A DNA stretch of 32,101 nt from Micavibrio sp. UBA1850. GTDB taxonomy: Bacteria; Pseudomonadota; Alphaproteobacteria; Micavibrionales; Micavibrionaceae. The stretch is taken from positions 74,471 to 106,571 of the forward strand of contig DDIM01000007.1 of assembly GCA_002338525.1 (NCBI GenBank). Reading direction: 5' to 3'. The notes beneath the pieces were generated by a model. The model searched no databases and was not told where the DNA came from. It saw only the letters and a program-made list of their open reading frames with translations. The position numbers and the translations under genes were made by a program. Positions 15,415 through 23,827 of this stretch are shown one piece after another; the stretch's first letter is position 1, and the number at the start of each line of letters is the position of its first letter.

Positions 15415-15427
15415 GAAATTTACCCAT

Positions 15428-16021
15428 ATGTCAGAACAAGCCATAGATAATTTAATCAAAATGCTCGCAAGACTTCCTAGTCTTGGCCCACGATCAGCAC
15501 GTCGTATCGCTCTACAAATGATACAAAATAAAGATACGATGATGCGGCCTTTGTCTCATGCCATTAACGATGCCGCCGACAACATTAAAACATGCCATAT
15601 ATGCGGTAATTTAGACACCACATCACCATGCAGAATATGCATCGATGCAAAACGCGACCCATCCATCCTTTGTTGTGTAGCCTCTGTTGCCGATATTTGG
15701 GCCATTGAGCGGGCAGGACACTATCGCGGCCAGTATCACGTGCTTGGAGGCGTTTTGTCTGCCATCGACGGCATAACACCCGACGATTTAAATTTAACAA
15801 GCCTCAGTGAACGTATTGAGACGAATAACATTGACGAGTTGATTATCGCACTCAGCGCCACAGTTGATGCCCAAACAACGGCACACTATATTGCTGATAT
15901 GCTAGAGGAAACATCTGTTAAAATAACGGGCCTTGCACGCGGTATACCAACTGGTGGTGAGCTAGACTTTCTTGATGACACAACAATTGCAACAGCTTTC
16001 AAGTCACGCAAAAGCGTCTAG
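15428..16021 (+). CDS. recR: Recombination mediator RecR
   Basis: RecR works with RecO and RecF to load RecA at single-stranded gaps. The 197-residue protein has the N-terminal helix-hairpin-helix (LPSLGPRSARRIALQMI, 16-32), the four-cysteine zinc site C56-x2-C59-x8-C68-x2-C71, and a Toprim domain from about 78 to 170 with VASVADIWAIERAGHY. It ends TGLARGIPTGGELDFLDDTT, the strongly conserved C-terminal region. The ATG at 15428 is 13 bases after the reductase stop; upstream in-frame codons belong to the previous gene. The usual partner gene dnaX is not nearby. Confidence 0.96.
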   Translation: MSEQAIDNLIKMLARLPSLGPRSARRIALQMIQNKDTMMRPLSHAINDAADNIKTCHICGNLDTTSPCRICIDAKRDPSILCCVASVADIWAIERAGHYRGQYHVLGGVLSAIDGITPDDLNLTSLSERIETNNIDELIIALSATVDAQTTAHYIADMLEETSVKITGLARGIPTGGELDFLDDTTIATAFKSRKSV

Positions 16022-16050
16022 TAAAGTTATTGCATGGGCTCATGCCAAAC

Positions 16051-16389
16051 TTATACTTTTTCTGAAATGTATACGGTACAGTCCCCATCAGCGGCAAGCA
16101 CAGATAAATAAGGGGTGTGGTCAACACCATAACCACCAATTGCAAAGTCGTAATAAACACCCTCTGGGAAATAATGCACGCCAGTGATGGCATTAACGCT
16201 ATTGTCACCAAACATCAAATGAACAGCACCAGTGGCATAAACGCTCACTATTTTCGTATCATCTAGAAATGCTGTACTATTGCGTGTCGCAGACCCTGTA
16301 GTCGCATTTATAACATGTCCTCTATCGCCTCGAAGACGTAAGGCTGGGATTGGATTGTCATTAGCGTCAATTGGTAAAATAGTTGTCAT
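16051..16389 (-). CDS. Unknown 112-residue beta-rich protein
   Basis: The ATG at 16389 follows AGGAGAT at ideal spacing, so the gene is real. The protein reads MTTILPIDANDNPIPALRL, then alternating hydrophobic strands such as TKIVSVYATGAVHLMFGD and VYYDFAIGGYG, and ends DGDCTVYISEKV. It has no signal peptide and one cysteine. The composition (G, T, V, Y, D) and strand pattern resemble small jelly-roll or phage-structural accessory proteins; that is a resemblance only. I do not recognise a family with certainty. A strong promoter at 16479-16506 drives it through a leader that contains a terminator hairpin. It lies just behind the tyrosine kinase gene. Confidence 0.72.
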   Translation of the reverse strand: MTTILPIDANDNPIPALRLRGDRGHVINATTGSATRNSTAFLDDTKIVSVYATGAVHLMFGDNSVNAITGVHYFPEGVYYDFAIGGYGVDHTPYLSVLAADGDCTVYISEKV

Positions 16390-16408
16390 CGTTATATCTC
16401 CTTAAAAC

Positions 16409-16438
16409 AAAAAAACGCCCTCAAAAAGCTTGAGAGCG
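16409..16438 (-). terminator. Terminator or attenuator before the 112-residue gene
   Basis: On the minus strand CGCTCTCA (16438-16431) pairs with TGAGGGCG (16423-16416), with one mismatch or G-U, and is followed by TTTTTTTG. It ends the kinase transcript, but it also lies between the promoter at 16479-16506 and the start codon at 16389. Confidence 0.8.
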
Positions 16439-16478
16439 TAATAAAAAACATAGGCACAATTGCCCTATTTGTTTAGGT

Positions 16479-16506
16479 ATATTATCCTATTAGTTCATTT
16501 TGTCAA
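16479..16506 (-). promoter_or_regulatory. Strong promoter for the 112-residue gene
   Basis: On the minus strand TTGACA (16506-16501), a 16-base spacer and TAATAT (16484-16479) form a near-consensus promoter that starts only six bases after the kinase stop codon. The predicted transcript begins near 16472, giving a leader of about 80 bases. Confidence 0.65.
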
Positions 16507-16511
16507 TGAAA

Positions 16512-18698
16512 TTATTCTGTATAGTATTCTTTGAAGCGACCATAATAGTATGCCGTATCACCATATCCATAGCGGGCGTGACGCTTAACATCTACGTTAG
16601 ATAGTACAAGTGACAAATTCTCGTATCCAAAGTCAGAGAATTGCTTAACACCTGTTGTAACAACTTCTCTTGGTGTCTTGTCCCACTCAACAATATAAAG
16701 TGTGTAGTCAGATTCATTGGCAAGTAAACGCGCATCAGACACCGCCAAACATGCAGGCGTGTCCAGAATAACAAGATCGTATGCTTTTTTCAAAGATGCA
16801 ATCAAATCCTTCATCTTCTTAGATGAAATAAGATCAAGAGCACTATTAGGCACTGAGCGCGCATAAATGACGTGCGCGCCAGATGCTTCGTCTTTCGTCA
16901 CAACACTCTCAAGAGGTGCGTTACCTGACAAGTAATCCACAATTGTTTTATCATTAGATTGGCGCATCAAGCGGTGAATATTAGGACGGCGTAAGTCACA
17001 GTCAATCACGATCACTTTCTCACCAGATTTAGCCGACAAGCGCGCCAACCACGTAGAAAGGGTTGTTTTCCCCTCAGCAGGAAGTGACGATGTGATAGTC
17101 ACAACTTTTGGCTTGTCTTTTTCAGTTTGACCATTACGTAAATTCAAAACCATACGTAGCGTTCTTATTGACTCAGACACTGCTGATGACGGCTTGTTAA
17201 GGATGTAATCACCCAATCCGCCTTTACCAGGATTTTCAGCCGTCGGGATCAACCCATAGCATGAGTAACCCGTACGAGATTCAAGTTGTGAAGCACTTCT
17301 AAACGCATTGTCCAATTTCTCTAAAATAAGAACCAACGTGATACCGATAAACAAAGCAATGGCAGTTGTTAAACTTAAAATCAAAGGCTTGTTTGGGTAA
17401 GAAGGCGCTTCAGGTGGCGCAGCATAAGAAAGAATACGTGCATCCGCCTCTTCTAACTCTTCTTGCTGGTCAGATCTTTTGTATGTCTCAAGAAATGTAT
17501 CAAAGATCATACGGTTTGATTCAGCTTCACGTTCTAATTCACGCAAACGGATCATTGATTGGTTTTCACCTTTTTTAAGGCCGGTAACCTCAGACAAATT
17601 CTCTTCTAATAGCTCGACTTTTTGCTCAGCTAAGCTCAGCTCATTCTCAATTGTGATTGCAACATTAGCAATTTCTGTACGAATTTTAGCGCGTAGATCC
17701 GCAAGCTCTGCATTCACATTAATAATTGATGGGTGGCGTTTACCGTAACGAGAAGACAGATCCGCTTTACGTTGTAGCAGGGCTGTTTCTAGCTTTTTTA
17801 ACTCTTGAATATTTTTATCATTTGCAACGGCAGAATCTTGAGCAAACGCAGATGGGTTGTTTGCGTATTTTTTAATCTCGTTGAGTTTTGCTTCTGCATT
17901 GGCACGTTCTGATTTCGCAGACACAAGTTGAGAGTTCATCTCAGACAATTGCTGTCCAGTTACCTCATAACGTGAGCCAGAAATAAGACCGTTTTCAGAT
18001 CTATATTGCTCTACGGCAGCCTCTGATACGCGCACTTGTTCTCTTAGCTCGTCCAAACGACCGTCAAGCCATGTTGTGACTTTTTGCGTTGCGCGGAATT
18101 TAGAATTTAGGCGCTCTTCTATATATACATCAACAATTGTATTTGCGACCAAGGCTGCTTTGTTTGGGTCCTCGGCTGTGTATCCAACTTGTATAACGTA
18201 AGACCCTGGTACAGGCTTGACGTGAACACGAGAAAGGAATGAAGACACAATACGCGCTGCGTCTTGGTCAAGCACAGAGCTATTGTCCATTTCAGAATTC
18301 ATAACTGAAAGTGATTTAAATGCGCCCGCTTCGCTTTTTTCAGGAAGCATATTTAATTTTTGAACAACCTTACGGCCTAATTCTTGAGATTTTAAAACCT
18401 CAACTTCGCTTAAAATAATTGTTGTATCCAAGCGCATGTTCGACATGAAGCTGTCAACATCAATACTTGAATGATCAATTTTATCAGTTTCAATGAGAAG
18501 CAATGAATTTGCAGTATAGCGTGTCTGCAACATCGACGTAATAAAAAACGCCGAGAGAAACGCAATGATCATGACCGTAATCACGATCCATTTCCGACGC
18601 CATAAAAGCATTAAAAGACGTCTAAGATCTACGTCTAGCTCGTCAAAGTGATGTCCATTTGATTGGTTTTGTCCATTTTTTATATATACACTTGTCAT
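16512..18698 (-). CDS. Wzc/GumC-type polysaccharide co-polymerase with bacterial tyrosine kinase domain
   Basis: This inner-membrane protein controls chain length and export of exopolysaccharide and works with the outer-membrane protein encoded just upstream. The 728 residues form a Wzz domain with membrane segment 1 (about 37-57), a long periplasmic coiled-coil region (roughly 195-400, including the GNVR-like part), membrane segment 2 (about 433-455) and a cytoplasmic BY-kinase domain. The kinase has Walker A SSLPAEGKTT near 540-545, Walker A' VIDCDLRRP near 565 and Walker B LVILDTP. The tail is a tyrosine cluster, RYGYGDTAYYYGRFKEYYTE, with seven tyrosines for autophosphorylation. The stop of the export gene is three bases before this start. 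Confidence 0.95.
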   Translation of the reverse strand: MTSVYIKNGQNQSNGHHFDELDVDLRRLLMLLWRRKWIVITVMIIAFLSAFFITSMLQTRYTANSLLLIETDKIDHSSIDVDSFMSNMRLDTTIILSEVEVLKSQELGRKVVQKLNMLPEKSEAGAFKSLSVMNSEMDNSSVLDQDAARIVSSFLSRVHVKPVPGSYVIQVGYTAEDPNKAALVANTIVDVYIEERLNSKFRATQKVTTWLDGRLDELREQVRVSEAAVEQYRSENGLISGSRYEVTGQQLSEMNSQLVSAKSERANAEAKLNEIKKYANNPSAFAQDSAVANDKNIQELKKLETALLQRKADLSSRYGKRHPSIINVNAELADLRAKIRTEIANVAITIENELSLAEQKVELLEENLSEVTGLKKGENQSMIRLRELEREAESNRMIFDTFLETYKRSDQQEELEEADARILSYAAPPEAPSYPNKPLILSLTTAIALFIGITLVLILEKLDNAFRSASQLESRTGYSCYGLIPTAENPGKGGLGDYILNKPSSAVSESIRTLRMVLNLRNGQTEKDKPKVVTITSSLPAEGKTTLSTWLARLSAKSGEKVIVIDCDLRRPNIHRLMRQSNDKTIVDYLSGNAPLESVVTKDEASGAHVIYARSVPNSALDLISSKKMKDLIASLKKAYDLVILDTPACLAVSDARLLANESDYTLYIVEWDKTPREVVTTGVKQFSDFGYENLSLVLSNVDVKRHARYGYGDTAYYYGRFKEYYTE

Positions 18699-18701
18699 TG
18701 C

Positions 18702-19439
18702 TTAGAAAAAACGTTCCTTTACTCGAATGATATCGCCAGGCAAAACGCTAGATGTTGGAAGTAAGCGTAATTTCTTTCCGCCTTCGCTAGAGCGGACAAC
18801 TTCAATTGAATTGGCATTGGCGCGGTATGTGAAACCGCCACTTATTGCGACAGCTTTTAATACATTCATACCGTCTATGTAGCTGTAGCTTCCCGGACGA
18901 CGTACCTCACCCATAATGTAGAAAGGTCGAAATTCAGCAATTTCAATCGCAACGCTTGGATCAACCAAGTATCCATTAGATAATGCAACAACAAGAAGAT
19001 CTTCTGCCTGACGCAATGTCATACCGGCAACCTTGATCTGACCAACAAGAGGAATAGACACCATGCCAAGTCCATCAACTTGGTAGACTTTTGACAAATC
19101 CTGCTCGCCATATACTGTAACACGCAACTTATCAGATGCACCAATTGTGTAGGCATCACTCATCGGTGTTGACGTGGCGTTTTCGGTCGGTGCTGTTTGG
19201 CTCGCCAATGCTGCGGCCGTATTTTGATCTACATCTATTTCAACGCCGTCGATGACAACTGTATTAACTTCAACAGGTGTTACGTCTGTCGGCATCTTTT
19301 CTGCATCAGAAACAATTTGTAGCGGGTCTGCACTTCCGTCAGCAGCCCACACTTGCGGTGTAGCTACAAACGATGTAGCAACCAACATGATAGCAAAAAA
19401 TATATTCAGTACGTTTTTCATGACATCCATGAGAACCAT
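18702..19439 (-). CDS. Wza/GumB-type polysaccharide export protein
   Basis: The 245-residue protein is a periplasmic/outer-membrane export component. A signal peptide ends near QVWA (about residue 32). A low-complexity segment (34-92) follows, then the Poly_export domain (AYTIGASDKLRVTVYGEQDL, SIPLVGQIKVAGMTLRQAE, about 94-165) and one SLBB domain (FYIMGEVRRPGSYSYIDGMN, about 175-235). It is shorter than E. coli Wza, has one SLBB repeat and no C-terminal amphipathic helix, and the signal peptide lacks a lipobox cysteine, so it may not be lipidated. The start is uncertain: ATGs at 19439, 19430 and 19421; the last gives the cleanest signal peptide. The gene is directly followed by the kinase gene. 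Confidence 0.9.
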   Translation of the reverse strand: MVLMDVMKNVLNIFFAIMLVATSFVATPQVWAADGSADPLQIVSDAEKMPTDVTPVEVNTVVIDGVEIDVDQNTAAALASQTAPTENATSTPMSDAYTIGASDKLRVTVYGEQDLSKVYQVDGLGMVSIPLVGQIKVAGMTLRQAEDLLVVALSNGYLVDPSVAIEIAEFRPFYIMGEVRRPGSYSYIDGMNVLKAVAISGGFTYRANANSIEVVRSSEGGKKLRLLPTSSVLPGDIIRVKERFF

Positions 19440-19504
19440 GGTTAAGTTAAATTAAGACCGCATAAAGAATCAGTCACTTATTATAATAATATTGTTTTAT
19501 ATGA

Positions 19505-19520
19505 TCTGACAAGAGTCAGA
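19505..19520. repeat. Inverted repeat upstream of the export gene
   Basis: TCTGAC-AAGA-GTCAGA is a perfect 6-base inverted repeat 66 bases before the export-gene start, in the 200-base gap behind the barrel gene. It may be an operator or a small RNA hairpin. The rest of the gap is AT-rich; on the minus strand it contains TATAAT-like sequences without a clear -35. Confidence 0.4.
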
Positions 19521-19640
19521 GGTGAATTATTTTACATTAAGGCCAAATTCGTTATGTTACGGTGTGTTTCTAAAGGTTTTTTCTTCATATTAATGAGTTA
19601 CACCCATCAAAATGACAACAAATTGTCGTAAAAATCTAAT

Positions 19641-20975
19641 TTAATATGTGCCCGTTAGACGCAACATAAACAAATTTCTATCAAAATCGTTCCCAGCAAA
19701 ATTACTATCTTGTGTGCTATAAACATAACGCCCCTGAATGTTGTAATATGGACTTGGTCTGTATGTAAAACCAAGCCCTAAATTATAAACATCGTCTTCG
19801 CGGTTAATACCATCGTAGTCGCGGTTTGTGTAAGAGGCTTGCGCATTGAGCACAAGATAGCGTCGAAGCTCGTGATCAAGTGACAATGTACCATTTGTCT
19901 GTACGATACCTTGTATAATTTCATTGTCCTGCACAAGACGCCTTGTTAAATCCAAACCAATACTGGATAGGCGTGTAACGTTATAGTCTAGCTCTGCGTC
20001 AATTGCGACGTTTTCGACATCAGATAACGTTGGGTTATCAAAATCAATCGCCGCATAACCAACTCCGATTTCAGCACTGACTAACCCTTTATATTTGGTC
20101 GTTAACCCTAAAAGCGCGCCTAATGTTTTTGCATCACGAAATGTTGATGTATATGTCTGCGCCCCTTCATCAAAAATTGCCTTATCATATTTCGTGCTTC
20201 CATATACACCTGATGCAAACACAGTGTGGTTAACAGGAAGCTCGTATGACGCCCTCACCTCAACTTGATTTGTCTCGTAATTGGCGTCGCTATTGATCAC
20301 GCGTCTAGAGGGATCCAAAAAAGACACGCCATCTTCAAAGGTTTTTTGCAAATGATTTAAATTGACATTAAGCCCAAAACGATTGGGTTTATATGCAACC
20401 CCCGCCGTAAGCTCTAAGTCTGTAACCGATAATGGCTCTTTTGTGAAAACACGAGACAAATTATCTGCGCGATCTTGGTGATAGCGCTCGTATCCAATCC
20501 CGTAAGGGAGTATCAAATCGTGTCTTAACTCATAAGCGCCGTTTACGTCTAAACTATAATTTTCAAGATTTTCATTCGTGTTATCAAGATAACGAACAAT
20601 CTCACTTTCCAATTGCGCGCTTATATAATTTTTATCTTTTTGCTTTTGAATTGAAAGACCAGGTGACACGACAAACGCCATGTCAGCTTCTTCATTTGTC
20701 TCGGATGCATATAAATTGTCATTATATTCATACCCAACACCAAGAGACGGCAAAACAATAAAGTGACTGACAATAAGCCCCTTAGGCTCAAAATCTGAAA
20801 AAGTCCTATCAGCCACAGGTAAAAGTGTCTCAGCATCCGGCTCACGCTCGATTGAGCGAATATCAACACCCCCAAAATTGACCTGATCCATAACAGGGTC
20901 TGTAGCCGAAAAGGCTGCGTTTATTTGCAGCGCAACCCAAAGCAACACCACTATAAACAATAGGTGGTGCTTCAT
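19641..20975 (-). CDS. Outer-membrane beta-barrel protein of the exopolysaccharide locus
   Basis: From the ATG at 20975 the precursor has 444 residues and starts with a clean signal peptide (MKHHLLFIVVLLWVALQINAAFSA). The mature part has a short leader followed by many amphipathic beta strands with aromatic girdles (SLGVGYEYNDNLYAS, LDVNGAYELRHD, FTYRPSPYYNIQGRY) and ends in LRLTGTY, a terminal aromatic that fits the outer-membrane insertion signal. It resembles the BBP2-like barrels found with exopolysaccharide genes and could be the outer-membrane pore or a sensor for the polymer. The frame is open further upstream to a GTG at 21092, but that extension would hide the signal peptide. No good ribosome binding site marks the start. 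Confidence 0.78.
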   Translation of the reverse strand: MKHHLLFIVVLLWVALQINAAFSATDPVMDQVNFGGVDIRSIEREPDAETLLPVADRTFSDFEPKGLIVSHFIVLPSLGVGYEYNDNLYASETNEEADMAFVVSPGLSIQKQKDKNYISAQLESEIVRYLDNTNENLENYSLDVNGAYELRHDLILPYGIGYERYHQDRADNLSRVFTKEPLSVTDLELTAGVAYKPNRFGLNVNLNHLQKTFEDGVSFLDPSRRVINSDANYETNQVEVRASYELPVNHTVFASGVYGSTKYDKAIFDEGAQTYTSTFRDAKTLGALLGLTTKYKGLVSAEIGVGYAAIDFDNPTLSDVENVAIDAELDYNVTRLSSIGLDLTRRLVQDNEIIQGIVQTNGTLSLDHELRRYLVLNAQASYTNRDYDGINREDDVYNLGLGFTYRPSPYYNIQGRYVYSTQDSNFAGNDFDRNLFMLRLTGTY

Positions 20976-21118
20976 TTGACCGTGCATTAAATTTCTAAAC
21001 AAACCGTTCATAATCAGACAAATATTTCTTAAAAACGGGTCAGGAATAGACCCAAGATATGGTATCCCCCCGAGAAAAAGGAGACGAATCACTTTTTATG
21101 CTAGCACAAAAGCTGCAT

Positions 21119-21138
21119 TTATCCACATTTTATTCACA
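21119..21138 (+). promoter_or_regulatory. Pair of DnaA boxes
   Basis: TTATCCACA (21119-21127) and TTATTCACA (21130-21138) both match TTATNCACA, in the same orientation and 11 bases apart. They lie in the gap between the REC-GGDEF gene and the barrel gene. Confidence 0.5.
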
Positions 21139-21180
21139 GGGAGTGTTCTGACGGGGGCGTGCTGAGGACGTACCGTATAG

Positions 21181-22002
21181 TTAATTTTGCCCCGATACCG
21201 AAAAAGTATGCTCATCAATAATATCACCACTTGGTAACGTTTGTAGTTTGAGTGTGACATTGACATCACTAAGGCCCGTCGTGTAGTCGCGAATAGTCGA
21301 AAGCGTATTTGCAAATCTGCGCGTAGCCTCAATTGGCTCATCCTTGTCATCTGGTCTTAAAAACAAAATGGCATATTCGTGATGTCCCGTTTGCGCCAAT
21401 ATATCGCTCTGTCTTCGCGTTTGCGCCAAATGATGCGCCAAACGAGCCGTTGCGTGATTGGCAGAATACTCACCATCTTCGACTAGAATATTTTTATAAT
21501 TATCAATGGCTATAAACAACACGAACTCAAGCTCATTGTAACGCCCCGCACGCTGCATCGCGCTTAAAAAAAGCTGGTAAAAAGCAGATTTTGAAATCAC
21601 GCCGCCCGCACTTGGAAAATCCTCAGCATCATTACTCAGCTGCTTGGAACGCATAACAAAATCGGAAGCCGTGTTCACGGCCTTTTCAATTGTATCTAAA
21701 TTTATATTTCCTACAACGTAGGCATTGCTGCCTATATCACTGGCACTTTCATCAAAATCTTCATCGCACATAACGATTGTATATATGTAGCCTAAGCTGG
21801 AGCGGCGCATCGCAGAAATATTCTGGGCTTTCGCATCTAAAACTTGCTTGTCTAGTAAAACCATCGGGAATCTATCTTTTTGCAAAAACCCTATCGCATC
21901 CTGCCAATTCGTAGCCAGTTGCGCTGAGTGCCCCTGCATTTCGAGACTACTACAAATATGTTCACCGCGTGTATGATCTGTATCGAGGACAAGAATTTTC
22001 AT
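21181..22002 (-). CDS. Degenerate receiver-GGDEF protein, probably a c-di-GMP-binding regulator without cyclase activity
   Basis: The 273-residue protein has a receiver-like domain (1-115) with D7, D9 and a phospho-acceptor-like D51 (MVLLDKQ), but the conserved lysine late in the domain is replaced by glycine (YVVGNINLDT). A GGDEF domain follows (about 130-273). Its active-site motif is GHHEY (206-210) instead of GGDEF, and the first aspartate of the metal-binding D-x-D is alanine (FIAIDNYK, A165), so catalysis is unlikely. RQSD (197-200) stands exactly five residues before the motif, the position of the inhibitory RxxD site, so it may still bind c-di-GMP. It heads the polysaccharide export block on the same strand. 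Confidence 0.78.
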   Translation of the reverse strand: MKILVLDTDHTRGEHICSSLEMQGHSAQLATNWQDAIGFLQKDRFPMVLLDKQVLDAKAQNISAMRRSSLGYIYTIVMCDEDFDESASDIGSNAYVVGNINLDTIEKAVNTASDFVMRSKQLSNDAEDFPSAGGVISKSAFYQLFLSAMQRAGRYNELEFVLFIAIDNYKNILVEDGEYSANHATARLAHHLAQTRRQSDILAQTGHHEYAILFLRPDDKDEPIEATRRFANTLSTIRDYTTGLSDVNVTLKLQTLPSGDIIDEHTFSVSGQN

Positions 22003-22169
22003 AGGAATACCTTATTGATGGCTTTCAAAACAAAAAAATTGTCGCACGAACGCAAGATATGCGCAAGGCTTTGATCATGCTTTGTATGTACTTTAATCTC
22101 ATTGACTTTCACGGGTGAGACCGATACAAAAATATAATCATAATATGAACAAAAGGCATAAAAGTAAGC

Positions 22170-22784
22170 ATGACTATCTATCTGTACGAAAATGATTTAC
22201 CCGATGATTTAAAACTGGAGGGTGACCTTGCCATTGACTGTGAGACAATGGGCCTAAACCTTCATAGAGATAATCTATGCTTGATACAGATCTCAACAGG
22301 AGACGGCAACGCGCATCTTGTACAGTTCAAAGATCGTAAATATGATTGCCCAAATCTAAAGGCGCTTCTTTCCAACCCAAAAACAGAAAAGATTTTTCAC
22401 TTTGCGCGCTTTGATATCGCCGCAATAAAAGCCTACCTTGATGTCGACTACACATCAATTTTTTGTACAAAAATCGCCTCACGTCTTTGCCGCACATATA
22501 CAGATAAGCACGGCTTGCGTAATGTCACGAAAGAGCTTTTAGGGGTTGATCTAGACAAACAACAGCAATGTTCTGATTGGGGGGCAGAAGACATCACCGA
22601 GCTACAGCAGATTTATGCTGCAAATGACGTGCTATATCTTCACAAGCTTCGCGATATCTTAAAAGAACGCCTTGTCCGTGAAGATCGCATGGCGTTGGCT
22701 CAACAATGCTTTGATTTTCTACCCGCACGCTCAGATCTAGACCTGCTCGGCTGGCCTGAAACAGATATTTTTGCACATATATAA
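22170..22784 (+). CDS. Ribonuclease D-type 3'-5' exonuclease (short form)
   Basis: The 204-residue protein contains only the DEDDy exonuclease domain and lacks the HRDC domains of E. coli RNase D, which is the usual size in alphaproteobacteria. The catalytic residues are D23 and E25 (AIDCETMGL), D82 (HFARFDIAAI), and Y149 with D153 (YAAND). It should trim RNA 3' ends such as tRNA precursors. The start at 22170 has only a weak purine stretch upstream. It is divergent from the REC-GGDEF gene and 25 bases ahead of kdsD; RNase D beside the LPS-transport genes is common in this class. Confidence 0.9.
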   Translation: MTIYLYENDLPDDLKLEGDLAIDCETMGLNLHRDNLCLIQISTGDGNAHLVQFKDRKYDCPNLKALLSNPKTEKIFHFARFDIAAIKAYLDVDYTSIFCTKIASRLCRTYTDKHGLRNVTKELLGVDLDKQQQCSDWGAEDITELQQIYAANDVLYLHKLRDILKERLVREDRMALAQQCFDFLPARSDLDLLGWPETDIFAHI

Positions 22785-22809
22785 AACCCCAAAAACAAAG
22801 CCTTACATC

Positions 22810-23787
22810 ATGACAATAAATGCTATTGAAAGCGCAAAGCGCATCATACAAATAGAGGCTGATGGCCTTTTACAACTCAAAGAGTCTCTCGATGAGCGGT
22901 TCGAACAAGCCATATCCGTCATTGATGAAATGAAGGCTAAAAAACAAGGACGCCTGATTATTTCTGGTATGGGGAAATCCGGGCATATTGCAACGAAGCT
23001 TGCCGCAACCATGGCCTCAACCGGTACACCCGCCTTTTTCGTACATCCGGGCGAAGCCTCTCATGGCGATCTTGGAATGATTACTGAAAATGACATAGTG
23101 ATGTTGCTTTCAAACTCTGGCGAAAATGCCGAAATGTCAGACATGATTGCCTATACACGCCGTTTCGGGATTACACTTATCGGCATGACCAGTAACCCAG
23201 ACAGCGCACTTGCCAAACATTCTGATATTGTCTTGCTTGTGCCTAAAGCTAAAGAGGCCTGCTCTATTGGAATGGCGCCAACAACATCAACAACAATGAT
23301 GATTGCCTTGGGTGATGCTGTTGCCATTACGCTGTTGGAAAATAGCGGCATGACAAAAGACGACTTCAAAATATTCCACCCTGGCGGAAAACTGGGCCAA
23401 AAATTGAAAACAGTTGCCGACCTTATGATGAAAGAAGACGATCTTCCGCTTGTATCAAGACAAACAAAAATGGATCAGGTTCTTTTGACCATGACAGAAA
23501 AAAATCTGGGATCCGCAATTGTCGTCGATGACAATAAGGCCTTAATCGGCATTATCACGGACGGTGATTTAAAACGTCACATGAACGCGGACCTGTTTTC
23601 TAAAACGGCCGCTGATCTTATGAGCAAAAACCCAAAAACGATTGACTCAAGCGCTCTTGCCGCAGAAGGCCTAGATATAATGCTCAATCATTTTAAAAAC
23701 CCAATTACAAGTCTTGTCGTGGTCGATAACGATCAAGTTACAGGCATGTTGCGTATCCAAGAATGTTTACAAGCTGGCATTGCGTAA
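22810..23787 (+). CDS. kdsD: Arabinose-5-phosphate isomerase KdsD/KpsF
   Basis: This enzyme interconverts ribulose-5-phosphate and arabinose-5-phosphate, the first step to Kdo for the LPS inner core. The 325-residue protein has the SIS sugar isomerase domain (about 30-185) with IISGMGKSGHIATKLAATMAS and FVHPGEASHGDLGM, the linker FKIFHPGGKLGQKL, then two CBS domains (about 205-260 and 275-325; GIITDGDLKRH and VVVDNDQVTGMLRI). I chose the ATG at 22810; upstream in-frame TTG codons overlap the RNase D end. No strong ribosome binding site is seen, which suggests coupling to the upstream gene. LptC and LptA follow, so this is a Kdo/LPS export unit. Confidence 0.95.
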   Translation: MTINAIESAKRIIQIEADGLLQLKESLDERFEQAISVIDEMKAKKQGRLIISGMGKSGHIATKLAATMASTGTPAFFVHPGEASHGDLGMITENDIVMLLSNSGENAEMSDMIAYTRRFGITLIGMTSNPDSALAKHSDIVLLVPKAKEACSIGMAPTTSTTMMIALGDAVAITLLENSGMTKDDFKIFHPGGKLGQKLKTVADLMMKEDDLPLVSRQTKMDQVLLTMTEKNLGSAIVVDDNKALIGIITDGDLKRHMNADLFSKTAADLMSKNPKTIDSSALAAEGLDIMLNHFKNPITSLVVVDNDQVTGMLRIQECLQAGIA

Positions 23788-23827
23788 AAGACTGGAATTT
23801 CATCAATAATGCGTCATAATAACGCCC

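Noticed and set aside
16031..16046. GCATG-GGCT-CATGC hairpin between recR and the 112-residue gene
   Set aside because: Five base pairs and no proper T run on either side; not called as a terminator.
19606..19626. GACAA-CAAA-TTGTC hairpin after the barrel gene
   Set aside because: A five-base stem with a short T run could be a weak terminator, but the support is too thin to annotate.
22771..22809. Earlier TTG start for kdsD
   Set aside because: It overlaps the RNase D coding end and adds residues not expected before the conserved N-terminus; the ATG at 22810 fits better.
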